Shown: piece after piece, positions 50,078 to 61,404 of the stretch | Position numbering within the stretch: position 1 is the stretch's first letter | Layout: each line of letters begins with the position of its first letter | Notes under the pieces: generated by a model | What the model saw: only the letters and a program-made list of their open reading frames with translations | Told to the model about the DNA's origin: nothing | The model's database searches: none | Assembly (NCBI RefSeq): GCF_008728515.1 | Contig: NW_022161668.1 | Location: 1-64,000, forward strand | Reading direction: 5' to 3' | Origin: Papio anubis | Lineage: Eukaryota; Chordata; Mammalia; Primates; Cercopithecidae | Length of the DNA stretch: 64,000 nt | Translations under genes and position numbers: made by a program

Positions 50078-50382
50078 TTTTTTTTTTTTTTTTTTTTTTT
50101 GAGACGGAGTCTCGCTCTGTCGCCCAGGCTGGAGTGCAGTGGCCGGATCTCAGCTCACTGCAAGCTCCTCCTCTCGGGTTCACGCCACTCTCCTGCCTCA
50201 GCCTCCCGAGTAGCTGGGACTACAGGCACCCGCCACTTCGCCCGGCTAGTTTTTTGTATTTTTTAGTAGAGACGGGGTTTCACCGTATTAGCCAGGATGG
50301 TCTCGATCTCCTGACCTCATGATCCGCCCGTCTCGGCCTCCCAAAGTGCTGGGATTACAGGCTTGAGCCACCGCGCCCGGCC
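50078..50382 (-). mobile_element. AluYRa-type Alu, minus strand
   Basis: Complement of a full Alu with 'gtggccggatctcagctcac', 'cggctagttttttgtatttt' and 'caggcttgagccaccgcgcc'. T tail of over 20. Target duplication 'agctcacccat' at 50067-50077 and 50383-50393. Confidence 0.98.
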
Positions 50383-50393
50383 AGCTCACCCAT

Positions 50394-51539
50394 ATTTTAA
50401 ATGATTAATATCAAATATCTTAAGTATAAGTTTTAAATTATCTTGTTCCCATCCCATCATAAAATGGTCAGTATATACTTACAGAGCAACACAGAAGTTG
50501 ACTTAAAAGGTAAGGGGTAAAAGGCACAAAATTGTCCTCAGAACTTCTTTCAATACGTTATTTTATATTAGTCCTGGATAACTGATACATTAAGGCGGTG
50601 GTGTGGACATCTGTCACTGGTTTTCCAGGGCTCTGGGGGTGCATATGAGAGTGACTTACTATTTAAAACTAGAATATCCCAGAAACACTTTAAAAATGAC
50701 TCTCATCATGGAGACTAAGAGCCAATATCGACTTTGAGAGGTTTAGGCTTACATTGAGGGGTTTAGACTATAGCCTTCACAGTGGACTGTAGAATATAAA
50801 ACTGTTGGATTTCAAATAAATAAAGGTCTAATACTGGTTCAGCTTGAAAAGTAAAAAATATAATTACCTGGCTCCCTGTCCCAACCAAGAATCATGATGA
50901 CTCACTTTAAAACATAGTTTAACTTACCTTCCTAGGTATGAATGTTTAATTCTACCACCTTCTTGACTTGTTGCTCTTAAAATAATAATAATAATAATAA
51001 TAAATTATAGAAATATTTTATGTGATTATTCAATGCAATTTTCCTTTTCTGAACATTATTTAGTATGCATTAACAGACTCTTTTAAATTAGGAAGCAATA
51101 ATTGAGACACTATTCATTACAGAGGGGCAAGAGTATGTTATTCAAATTGCTATTATAAGATCAATAATAATATGCATTTACTTCCAAAATACACAAAGCT
51201 GGTTAATTAATGTTATGGCAGTTATTTTTTCTCATTATGTCTGTTTACTCTCACTTACATCCTTGAACATTAACTTGTTAAATTTCTGTAATTATGTGTT
51301 TTAACATCATTTGCTTTGGAGCATGATTAAAAAGTCAAATACTATAGAGCTTTGGGGAAGTGAAGACTATAAACATGTATATAACTGTGAAGCTTATTCC
51401 TGCTCAGTGCCACATGTTGGTCATCTAGAGATATTTGTTCCTGAGCAAATGTAGCAAAGAAGTGGATGAGAAAATATCCTTATCATTCAGGAAAATACTA
51501 CATTTCCTGTCTTTTCTCTGACTCATTAAGGATGCCCTC
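50394..51539. other. Unassigned DNA with an (AAT)n microsatellite
   Basis: An (aat)n run of about 26 bases lies at 50979-51004. Otherwise no nameable repeat or gene. Confidence 0.45.
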
Positions 51540-51958
51540 CTTCTGTTTCCTGACTTTTTAATGTTTGCCATTCTAACTGGTGTGAGATGGTATCTCATTG
51601 TGGTTTTGATTTGCATTTCTCTGATGGCCAGTGATGATGAGCATTTTTTCATGTGTCTGTTGGCTGCATAATTGTCTTCTTTTGAGAAGTGTCCGTTCAT
51701 ATCCTTTGCCCCCTTTTTGATTTTTTTTTTTCTCTTGTAAATTTGTTTGAGTTCTTTGTAGATTCTAGATATTAGACCTTAGTCAGATGAGTAGATTGCA
51801 AAAATTTTCTCCCATTCTGTAGGTTGCCTGTTCACTCTGATGATAGGTTCTTTTGCTGTGCAGAAGCTCTTTAGTTTAATTAAATCCCATCTGTCAATTT
51901 TGGCTTTTGTTGCTTTTGGTGTTTTAGACATGAAGTCCTTGCCCATGCCTACGTCCTG
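51540..51958 (-). mobile_element. L1PA inverted 5' part
   Basis: Antisense L1PA ORF2 with low divergence: 'tttcctgactttttaatgtt', 'ctaactggtgtgagatggta', 'gatttgcatttctctgatgg' and 'atgaagtccttgcccatgcc'. It meets the sense part at 51956-51958, where 'ctg' is shared by both sides. Confidence 0.94.
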
Positions 51959-52217
51959 GAGAGGATGTGGACAAATAGGAACACTTTTACACTGTTGGTG
52001 GGACTGTAAACGAGTTCAACCATTGTGGAAGACAGTGTGGCGATTTCTCAAGGTTCTAGAACTAGAAATACCATTTGACCCATATATACTGGGTATATAC
52101 CCAAAGGTTTATAAATCATGCTGCTATAAAGACACATGCACATGTATGTTTATTGCAGCGCTATTCATAATAGCAAAGACTTGGAACCAACCCAAATGTC
52201 CATCAATGATAGACTGA
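51840..52217 (+). pseudogene. Open frame across an L1 inversion joint (chimeric, 125 codons)
   Basis: The first 40 or so codons read the antisense of L1 ORF2. From about 51958 the frame enters true L1 ORF2 C-terminal sequence (residues such as GTLLHCWWDCK, VWRFLK and AKTWNQPKCPSMID). It ends at a TGA at 52215 where intact ORF2 would continue. The catalytic endonuclease and reverse transcriptase domains are absent. It is a by-product of twin priming with no evidence of expression. Confidence 0.6.
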
Positions 52218-52612
52218 ATTAAGAAAATGTGGCACATATACACCATGGAATACTATGCAGTCACAAAAAAGGATGAGTTCATGTCCTTTGCAGGGACATG
52301 GATGCAGCTGGAAACCATCATTCTCAGCAAACTATCGCAAAGACAGAAAACCAAACACTGCATGTTCTCACTCATAGGTGGGAATTGAATAATGAGATCA
52401 CTTGGACACAGGATGGGGAAAATCACACATCAGGGCCTGTTGTGGGGTTGGGGGAGAGGGGAGGTATAGCATTAGGAGATATACCTAATGTAAATGACGA
52501 GTTAATGGGTGCAGCACACCAACACAGCACATGTATACATATGTAACAAACCTGCATGTTGTGCACATGTACCATAGAACTTAAAGTATAAAAAAAAAGT
52601 AGAAAAAAAATG
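51956..52612 (+). mobile_element. L1PA sense 3' part
   Basis: Sense ORF2 end, from 'gagaggatgtggacaaatag' on, then the 3' UTR with the G-rich 'gttgtggggttgggggagag' motif, 'tagcattaggagatatacct' and 'aacttaaagtata' plus A tail. Only a few substitutions relative to the L1PA pattern. It is a dead 5'-inverted copy with no promoter. Confidence 0.96.
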
Positions 52613-53504
52613 ATAATAGTTTTCTCTCCCACATTTAATAAATGGAATTTTGGTATTCTCCAATAATTCACATTAAAGCTCTTAATATGAGAAACAAAGA
52701 TGTTCTCCTTCCACTTGTTTTTAAGTCTTCATAGTTTAATTCCTTTAAAGGCTTTACCAAGTACATTATTAAAAACTAATAAATTTCAAGTTACTTATTA
52801 GTCAAGCTTGAGGGGATAATAGGGATTGCATTCCCCAAGTCTATATTATATACCAGTGAGAATTCAGTTGTTATCATGAGAGTCTGTGGCTAGTTCTAGG
52901 ACATGGTCTCAATTAGGCAGGCATATTCAGACGGAAGAAAAAGGACATGACTTTTGTTTCAAAGATAAACTAGATTATTTTCAGTACTACTTTTAAATCT
53001 ATGCTAAAACTTGAGCTAGAAGGCAAAACAATTAAAAATATTATTCTATTTATTTTCAATTATTTATACTGCATTTCTTACATAACTTGATTATATAGAG
53101 ACCATAAAATTATTGGAAGAGAGATTTTTAGGGAATAGCTCCTAATTTAAATAAAGATAATTTTTGGTTTTGTTTTTACTGATATCAGTGAAATCATTTA
53201 GCATGGATTAATTAAGTAATTATAAATAAAGCATCTATAGTACTTAATATATGTCTTCTCTCTAAGATACAACAATATACTTGAAGACTGAGCTGTATCT
53301 AAAGTGATGATTACATCATGTCATGAGAAATATTAATAACTTGGGACATGCAGAAAATTTTGAAAGGAGCATAGACCAGAGAGAGTGTAGTTCAGTTAGG
53401 AAAACAAAAGGCTCCTGAGACAGAGAAATTTGTCTAAGTCCAGAGAGATGAAGACGTTTGCCAGATTAAGGCATTCTATTGGGGGATTCCTTTTTTTTAT
53501 TCCT
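52613..53504. other. AT-rich DNA, no gene seen
   Basis: No nameable repeat or exon. Confidence 0.4.
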
Positions 53505-53892
53505 GGGTAAGAAATTACCACACACAGAGCTGCTTTAACAGCACTTTTCTATTGTACCACTGTTCTGTAGGTTGGAAATCTGGGCTGCCTATGGGGGTTC
53601 TCTGTTTAAGGTTGGACAATGTCAAGTGTTGTCTAGGCTGGTCTCTTCTTTGGAGACTTTGAAGATGAATCAGTTTTCAAACTCTTTTTTGTTGAGGTCT
53701 CCATTCTTTTGCTGGTCATCAGCCAAAAATTGCTCACAACTCCTAGAGGCTGATCTCTAATCCATGCACATTGTCCCTCCACCTTTGAGCCAGCAGTGCT
53801 ACATTCATTTTTTCTTGTAATTTGAATAACTCTAACTGCCTATACTACATGCAGCCAGAAAAACTATTCCTTTAAAGATGTATGCAATTAGA
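53505..53892 (-). mobile_element. MLT1-class LTR, first part, minus strand
   Basis: Complement pattern of MLT1: 'taagaaattaccacacacag', 'tctgtaggttggaaatctgg' and 'catgcagcc', with large divergence. An Alu at 53893 splits it and the remainder resumes after 54203. Confidence 0.6.
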
Positions 53893-54191
53893 AGCCAGGC
53901 ATGGTGGCTCATGCCTGTAATCCCAGCACTTTGGGAGGCCGAGACGGGAGGATCACCTGAGGTTGGGAGTTCGAGTCCAGGCTGACCAACATGGAGAAAC
54001 CCCTCTCTATTAAAAATACAAAATTAGCCAGGCATGGTGGCACATGCCTGTAATCCTAGCTATTCAGGAGGCTGAGGCAGGAGAATTTATTGAACCTGGG
54101 AGGTGGAGATTGCAGTGAGCTGAGATTGTGCCATTGCACTCCCATCTGGGCAACAAGAGCAAAACTCTGTCTCAAAAAAAAAAAAAAAAAA
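53893..54191 (+). mobile_element. AluS-type Alu, plus strand, inside MLT1
   Basis: 'ccaggcatggtggctcatgc', 'ggatcacctgaggttgggag', 'ggaggtggagattgcagtga' and an A tail. Target duplication 'gtatgcaattag' before (53880) and after (54192). Confidence 0.97.
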
Positions 54192-54330
54192 GTATGCAAT
54201 TAGATTATGCCCACTCATATAGTCCCTATTAGAATTAATTAAATGATTAAATGTTAACTGGTGACTAGCCTTACTTACATCTGCAAAATCCCTTTTTATG
54301 TTCCATAACAACCTAGGGCATAACTAATGG
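54192..54330 (-). mobile_element. MLT1-class LTR, second part, minus strand
   Basis: 'tagattatgcccactcatat', 'tgaaatgattaaatg'-like sequence, 'ttacatctgcaaaatccctt' and 'tatgttccataac', as in the complement of the MLT1 5' half. Confidence 0.6.
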
Positions 54331-55034
54331 GGCACAAGGCCTGGGGCCATCTTAAAATATAGAAAGTACAGAGATGATAAGACACAAACATTGCCAATAC
54401 ATTTGCATAATTGCAATTTGTTGAGCATTTTTCTGAAATTGTTAGGCAGGGTTGATTGGCGTGGGGAAAGAAGAGAAACTCTTGAAACTTCCCCATATTT
54501 TATATTGGGTTTCAGGTTTATCTGCAGATGAACTTTACCTGCATGCTGGGCGAATTCACTAAAATTAGGAAAGATCAAGGACCTACAACTCTACTTTTGA
54601 AGGTGAATGATGTCAGGCTTCAGGTTATCAAAGAGGAGGCACACTCAATTCTGTTTTGCTTATATCTTCTAATATTTTTAATTGAATTGTTATAAGAAAT
54701 ATTGGCATAAAATGATTGAAGCAACAGCTGCTTTATCAAAATTAAATGTTGACAAGTCAAATAGTATTCCAGGACACTGAAAACATGTATATGTGATATA
54801 ATACTGTCAAATATGTGAATGAATTAATAAAAAAGAAGTTTATTAGTAAATGAATGAAGTTAGCAAGAGCACAAACCAAATAGATGTTAATTAGTCATAT
54901 AATTAGAAATGGTGGCAAAGAGTAGAAAGAGCAGGTGAATGTATTTCATTGAAGGGGGAAGAGGTTGGACACCTCAATTTATGTATCTGAACTTGGCACC
55001 AATGTGCAAGTAAAATTCATTGACCAAAAAAAAG
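54331..55034. other. Unassigned DNA, no gene seen
   Basis: No named repeat. Two overlapping minus-strand open frames (54296-54496 and 54324-54578) have no recognisable domain. Confidence 0.4.
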
Positions 55035-55379
55035 TTGAGAATCACTCATCAAAAATCTGAAATCTGAAATGCTCCAAAATTCAAAACTTTTTGAGCACTG
55101 ACATGATGTAACAATTGGAAAATTCAACACCTGCCTCACACAATAGGTTATAAACACACAGTTTATTCAGCATCCCCAAGGAAAATAAGATCCTCCCAGT
55201 CTCCTTCATTGGCTGTATACATTTCCCTCAAGCACAAGCACACCCATAAAGATAATAAAATGGCATATGTGTAGGCCAAAACTGTCGATGGCTGATTTCC
55301 TAAAATGTCTCACCTGAGGTCAAGACCTACATGCATTACTCATTGTACTTTTTTTATTCTCTGTTCGTTAGCGTAAAGA

Positions 55380-57413
55380 CATTATTGAAAATGTCAAAAA
55401 GTACTACAGATACCCTTATGCATAATAGTGATAAGAAAAAGTTAAAACATTTATATTTATCTATAGCCCAGTAAGTCAAGCTTTTGGAGAAACAGGACAG
55501 CAGTATAAATGTGAAGTTTCTTAAAGGAGACTATGTTGTTGGAATACCACCAGATATGGCCTGATGAAACTGTTGAAGTTCTAAGCTGAAAGTGATTAAC
55601 ATGATTTAATAAAGAAAAGAAAAACACCCCAAAGAGAGACATGAACATCTTCAACATGTATTAGAAGAGTCGACCTGTCAGCATTGCTGTGAACAGATAG
55701 CACTTAATGATACGCTGACCAGAAAACAAGCAAAGGTCTATCACAATGAACTGACAATTGAGTAGAATTGTGAATATTCAACAAGCTGGTTGCAGACATT
55801 TAAGAAAAGGCACAGCATTAAACTTGTAAAGATTTGTTGTGATAAAGCATGCACTGATCATGACACAGTGAAGAAATTCATTGATGAGTTTGTCAAGTCA
55901 TTGCTGATGAAAATCAGACAGCAGAAAAAGTAGAAATGCTGATGAAACATCACTGTTTTGGTGTTATGGCCCCAGAGAGACAGCTGAGTAGACAGACCCT
56001 ACAGGAATTAAGTATGCCAAGGACACAACAACTGTGCTGACGTGTGCTAATGCAGCAGGCATGCATAAGTGTAAACTTGCAGTGATAGGCAAAAGCTTGT
56101 GTTCTTGCCATTTTTGAGGAGTCAATTTCTTACCAGTCGATTATTATGCTAACATCAAGGCATATGTCACCAGGGACATCTTTTCTGATTGACTTCAAAA
56201 CATACCAGGGGCTCATTCTTACCGCAGAGAAGCTGGACTGCATGATAACTGCAAGATATTGTTATTTCTTGACAACCGTTCTGCACATCCTGCAGCTGAA
56301 TATCTCATCAAAAATAATGTTTATGTAATGCATTTCCCCCCCACTACAAATGTGGCTTCATTATTCAGCTAGGTGACCAGGGTATTATTTGTTCAATGAA
56401 GAGTAAATGTAAAAGCTCTTTTTTGAACACCTTGCTAGCAGCAGTGAGCAGAAGTGTGTGTCAGTGTGTGTCTGTGTGTGTGGGGAAGGCTTTAAAAATG
56501 AGTTTTTCGTGAAGGACACTGTATATGCCATTGCCAGCACTTGGAGCAGAGTGATTAAAGGTGGTTGTACATGCCTGGCACAACCTCTGGCCTGTGGCTA
56601 TGTTTAATGCTGATGATGAGCAAGGTGGTAACTAGAAGGATTTCATATGTCAAGTGAGTATAAAAAATGATGTTTAGCCTTCTTACATATGCAAAAATAT
56701 ACCTTCAGAGTCCATCTGGAAGAATGGACTAAGCTGGAGTAAGCTAGAAGAAATGAATAAAGAACAAGATTTTGGCTGGGCGTGGTGGCTTATGCTTGTA
56801 ATCCCAGCATTTTGGGAGACCGAGGTGAGTGGATCATCTGAGGTCAGGAGTTGAGACCAGTCTGGCCAACGTGGTGAAACCCTGTCTCTACTAAAAATAC
56901 AAAAATTAGCCAGGCGTGGTAGCACACACCTGTAATCCCAGCTTCTGGGGAGTCCTAAGGCAGGCAAACAGCTTGAACCTTGGAGGCACAGGTTGCGGTG
57001 AGCCAAGATCATGCCACTGAACTCCAGTCTGGGTGACAGAGCGAGACTCCATCTCAGAAAAACAACCACAACAAAAAACCAAGATCTTAACATTCATTAT
57101 GAAGCTCCAGTTGTTCATGCATTGATTGATGATGAATGAAATGGTTTGGAATCAAGATGATTGCAATAATAGTGATAATGAAGATGACATTGCTAACACT
57201 TCAGAAACAGTGCCTGTCAATGACATGGTGAAAAGGTGTGATGAGCTTATTGCAAAACTAGAACAGTGTGCATTCATAGCAGAACAAGAAGCCATGTCAG
57301 TTTACAAAAGCAAAGAGAAACACCTAAGGCAAAAATTGTTGTTAATGAGGCAGATAACTGTGGAGGAGGTATTTTTAAAAGCCATCCAGCAGAATGTGCC
57401 TCATTCCTAGAAA
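55380..57413 (+). pseudogene. Decayed Tigger (pogo superfamily) transposase
   Basis: Pogo transposases cut and paste DNA in the nucleus at TA sites, using an N-terminal CENP-B-like helix-turn-helix domain and a DDE/DDD catalytic core. Here the helix-turn-helix end (a 'FKKRHSIKLVK' type peptide near 55800) is readable. So are three aspartate motifs: NADETSLFW at 55935-55961 (Asp codon 55941), LDNRSAHP (Asp codon 56271) and DQGI (Asp codon 56375). The third is in a different frame from the first two. In-frame stops and frameshifts, for example around 55765 and 55931, and an Alu insertion break the gene. The last about 94 codons (57126-57410) remain open and contain an acidic stretch (DNEDDIANTSE) followed by a helical region, normal for this family's C-terminus. 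Confidence 0.8.
56774..57078 (+). mobile_element. AluS-type Alu inserted in the Tigger transposase
   Basis: 'ggctgggcgtggtggcttat', 'ggatcatctgaggtcaggag', 'aggcgtggtagcacacacct' and an A-rich tail. Slightly imperfect target duplication 'caagatttt' before and 'caagatctt' after. Confidence 0.96.
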
Positions 57414-57415
57414 CA

Positions 57416-57841
57416 TAGCCCTACAAAGGGTTACAGTTTGTCCTTACCTTTACAGTATCAATAGTATTGACTTCATTAAGATGAAAATTATTTCTATCAA
57501 ATTAATTGATATAGCACAGCTTATACAGACAGTGAATGCTTTTAATGATCATATAGACAAATTAAATCAACTATATATATATGTAAATTAAAATTATGGT
57601 CTCAATCTACTGAAATATGTTAATAGAAATAAGTGCAAATTCCAGCACTGTAGTTTACAAAACAGTAATTTTACAACAAGAGTATAAAAGGAATGCATAC
57701 AAATTAAATCATTTGTTGAAAATTACGAAGACATTTTCTAAGTTTACATAGGGTTTACTCTTTCAACTCCTTTAAGTTTTTCTAAATGATTCTAAGTAGC
57801 ACTACCTAAATACCCTTTTCAAAATTGCAAACATTTTCTTT
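57416..57841. other. AT-rich DNA, no gene seen
   Basis: No recognisable Tigger 3' terminal repeat and no other named repeat. Confidence 0.45.
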
Positions 57842-58142
57842 TTTTTTTTTTTTTTTTTGAGACGGAGTCTCGCTCTGTCGCCCAGGCTGAAGTGCAGTGG
57901 CCGGATCTCAGCTCACTGCAAGCTCCGCCTCCCGGGTTCACGCCATTCTCCTGCCTCAGCCTCCCAAGTAGCTGGGACTACCAGCGCCCACCACCTCGCC
58001 CACAGCTAGTTTTTTGTACTTTTTAGTAGAGACGGGGTTTCACCGTATTAACCAGGATGGTCTCGATCTCCTGACCTCGTGATCCGCCCGTCTCGGCCTC
58101 CCAAAGTGCTGGGATTACAGGCTTGAGCCACCGCGCCCGGCC
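57842..58142 (-). mobile_element. AluYRa-type Alu, minus strand
   Basis: Complement of a near-perfect young Alu ('gtggccggatctcagctcac', 'ggcttgagccaccgcgcccg'). A perfect 15-bp target duplication 'gcaaacattttcttt' at 57827-57841 and 58143-58157 supports recent insertion. Confidence 0.98.
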
Positions 58143-58269
58143 GCAAACATTTTCTTTGTCACTCCAGCACAACTCTTCCTCCATTCTTTTGGATTATTTT
58201 TTTCCTGTAACACTAATCACCTTCTAATGAATTATAAAATTTAATATTAATAGTTTTATCATTCATCAT

Positions 58270-58370
58270 CACCCATTCCAACACACCAGAACATGTTTCA
58301 TGAGGGCAGAAATTTATGGTTTCTTTTACACTGACAGGCACAAGGTAGATCCTAACTAAATATAAGTTTC
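58270..58370 (+). mobile_element. L2-like LINE 3' fragment (tentative)
   Basis: Weak match to the L2 3' order: 'catgtttcatgagggcagaa', then 'actgacaggcacaaggtaga', then 'cctaactaaata'. Confidence 0.45.
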
Positions 58371-58663
58371 ATGGTTAAAAGAAAAAATGGATTAATGAAA
58401 AGAAGTATTTGGTTGCATTTTCTGTGCTTAAGGAAAGACATTAACAAACTTGACGTAAGCCAGAAAATGGTGAATAATCTGGAAATATTACATCATAAAC
58501 AACTAAAAGAAGGAATGTTGTTATATTGGAGATGTGATTTGGCAGAAGACATTCACTATACTTTCCTTTCAATATCATTGTTGAAATATGGAAGAGCCAT
58601 TAAATTATTGTAGTTGGTTGGAGGTTCAAAGTTTTGAAAGTTGAGTAAAAATTTTCTCAGTAT

Positions 58664-58956
58664 GGCCGGGCGCGGTGGCTCAAGCCTGTAATCCCAGCAC
58701 TTTGGGAGGCCGAGATGGGCGGATCACGAGGTCAGGAGATCGAGACCATCCTGGCTAACACGGTGAAACCCCGTCTCTACTAAGAAATACAAAAACTAGC
58801 CGGGCGAGGTGGCGGCGCCTGTAGTCCCAGCTACTCGGGAGGCTGAGGCAGGAGAATGGCGTAAACCCGGGAGGCGGAGCTTGCAGTGAGCTGAGATCCG
58901 GCCACCGCACTCCAGCCTGGGCTACAGAGCCAGACTCCATCTCAAAAAAAAAAAAA
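58664..58956 (+). mobile_element. AluYRa-type Alu, plus strand
   Basis: 'ggccgggcgcggtggctcaa', 'aaaactagccgggcgag', 'atggcgtaaacccgggag' and 'gagatccggccaccgcac', with A tail. Flanks 'aattttctcagtat' and 'aatttctcaatat' form a slightly diverged target duplication. A few bases are missing in the 'ggtggcggcgcctg' segment. Confidence 0.97.
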
Positions 58957-58959
58957 AAT

Positions 58960-60389
58960 TTCTCAATATGTATTTTGCTTTAATCCAAATATTAATTAAC
59001 CAAAAATAGTGTTATTTTTGGAAATGAAATTAATTGCTTTAGGAAGCTCTTTGTCCCTTTTCTCTGGAATTGTTAGAAAAGTCGCCTACTTGAGGTATTG
59101 CTGTGGGTTTCGTGCAAGGGTCTACCTGAGCTTTCATACCCTCAGATTCTCTAGAAAGAAAAATACTTGTGCATAACAATGAAGTATAAAAATTGTGGTT
59201 CAGTCTCAGAGTATACAGTAAAAATGTCTGGTTAAACATTATAGTGGAATTGTAGTTGCAATAACACTAAATTTGATTGTAGTTTTCAAGTGCAAGAAAA
59301 TAACATTTAACAATATCATAAAAATGAATAGCTACTCACCATAGATACTTTCTCAAACAACTAGTCAGACACTCTCAGACACATGCTATTAAAAGAGAGA
59401 GAGAGAAAGCAGTGTACATTCTATTACCCAAAGATCCAAATGTAAAATAACAACAGAGCCCAACAGAATATTTTTCTTTCTGACTTCCATTTCAGTTTAT
59501 GAAACACACACGTTTTATTTTAATTTCCTGGGTTATTTTTGGCAGAATTAATCTATATCAGATGAAAATGAGAAAATAGCGGAAAGAGATATAAAGATAG
59601 AAATAATGACAACTGAATTATATTCAAGATTTTGCCTCTTAGTGTAAGATCACTGGAATTTAAATTAACTTCCATGCATTTATGTTCTCCAACTGTCCAG
59701 AGAAAAGCATAGTTATATATGTCTAGAAGTCTTTGCACTGCTAAGGTTCTGTGACTCTGTATAGTAAGCACATAAAATTAAATATACAGCCTATCTTTCT
59801 TAAACTCATTTTATAAGTCTAAATTTATGGATGTAGACTAAAATAATTCCTGAGGTTTTCACCATCTTCTGTATATTTCCAGTGTTTAAACACATTTAGT
59901 TTTGACAGTAGATCACTAATAATCTTGAAAGTCTTTATTCATAATTTTATCTCTAGGAAATGACAGAATTTTTGGATGCTAATACATGTATATAGCTTTA
60001 GATAGTATTATGTAATGCATATAATATAAATGGAAGTAGACAATAGAAGAATTATGCACTTGATAAAAATCATGCAAAGTTCGGAAAATAATTATTCTTC
60101 AATGTCCGGTACAGATAAAACTCTGCACTTAGCACCTTACATATTTGGTATTGTCTTCATGTTTTAATGGCATGTGTATTAGATGAGGAAATGTACAGGT
60201 TGATGCATTAGTCTTATGCAAAATGTGAGTATATTGTAAATGAAGTATAAGTCTATATTTTAGATCTCCAAATCTATGGAATATATCAAATCTAATCTTC
60301 CTCAATTTAAGTAGATAAAAGAATAAATAAAAGGCAAGTTTAATTTTTTCATTAGAAAAGATCTTATATTTTAAAAGTAAGTTAAATCC
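58960..60389. other. AT-rich DNA, no gene seen
   Basis: A short GA repeat lies at 59392-59408. No named repeat or exon otherwise. Confidence 0.4.
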
Positions 60390-60598
60390 TACTGAGATCT
60401 TATCTCAAAAAAGAAAAAAAAAAAATTAGCCAGTCATGTCACCTGTAGTCCCAGCTACTTGAGGGACTGGGGCAGGAAGATCACTTGAGCCTTGGAGTTC
60501 TAGATTGCTATGAGTTGTGATCACACCACTGCACCCCAGCATGGCGGACAGACTGAGACTCCATCTCTATTAAAAATAAAATAAATAAAATAAAATAG
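60390..60598 (+). mobile_element. AluJ right half, plus strand
   Basis: 'aaaattagccagtcatgtca', 'gtagtcccagctacttgagg', 'ggcaggaagatcacttgagc' and 'actgcaccccagcatgg', followed by an (aaata)n tail. The left monomer is nearly absent. Confidence 0.9.
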
Positions 60599-60902
60599 AC
60601 TAGGCACAGTGGCTCACAACTGTAATCCCAGCACTACGGGAGGCTGATGTGGCAGATCATATGACGCCAGTAGTTTGAGCAAAGACGAAAGCCTGGCCAA
60701 CATGGTGAAAACCCAAATCTACTAAAATGACAAAAATTATCCAAGTGCAGTGGTACATGCCTGTAATCCCAGCTATTTGGGAGGCTGAGGCATGAGAATT
60801 TCTTGAAACCAGGAGGTGGAAGTCGCAGTAAGCCAAGATCACGCCATCGCATTGCAACCTGGGGGATAGATCAAGACCCTGTTTCAAACAAACAAACAAA
60901 AA
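60599..60902 (+). mobile_element. AluS-type Alu, plus strand, in the tail of an AluJ
   Basis: 'aggcacagtggctcacaact', 'caacatggtgaaaacccaaa', 'aagtgcagtggtacatgcct' and an (aaac)n tail. Moderately diverged. It starts exactly at the AluJ A-rich tail, a favoured target. Confidence 0.93.
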
Positions 60903-61404
60903 ATCTGTTAATTTTCAATTATGAGGGCAGAGTACAGAAAGATAGATTTTGATGGTGTGGGGTGATAGAGTCAAAAGTAATGCCTAGGAAATAGATGGGA
61001 TAAATTCTAAAGAATGAGAAATTTGGAGTTAATTGGTCCAGTCAAATCTGATTTAGTTTGAAATGTATGTATGACATATTATAAGTCTATTTTAAGGTGT
61101 ATGTTTTTGTTTTCATAACAGTGATCAGTAATACAAGTGTAATTTAGAAGAAAACAAAATTATGTTTTTTTCTCATCTAATTCTTAATAATGAATGCATC
61201 CACTCAATAAATGTATATTGGGTACTAAACTGCTCACCAAAAGTGAGAGGGAAGTTTCAAGGCCAAACATGTTTCAAATCTCAGCTACCATCACATTTAC
61301 TATTTCTCCATAGACCAAAGAAATGCACATGGCAAATCCTGAAACCAGGTTGCGAGGTATCCTTGTAAGGATGTAGCTAAAGGGAATAAAATTACCATTT
61401 TTAC
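60903..61404. other. Unassigned DNA, no gene seen
   Basis: No named repeat. Confidence 0.4.

Larger units (their letters stand above)
55035..57415 (+). mobile_element. Tigger7-type DNA transposon, plus strand, split by an AluS
   Basis: Begins with a decayed Tigger7 terminal repeat ('gttgagaatcac'), then the typical 'aaatctgaaatgctccaaaa' and 'aactttttgagcactgacat'. A pogo/Tigger transposase remnant follows from about 55380 to 57413, interrupted by an Alu at 56774-57078. The 3' terminal repeat is not seen, so the copy is truncated after the coding region. About 2.07 kb of transposon remains without the Alu. Tigger7 is roughly 2.5 kb. Confidence 0.82.
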
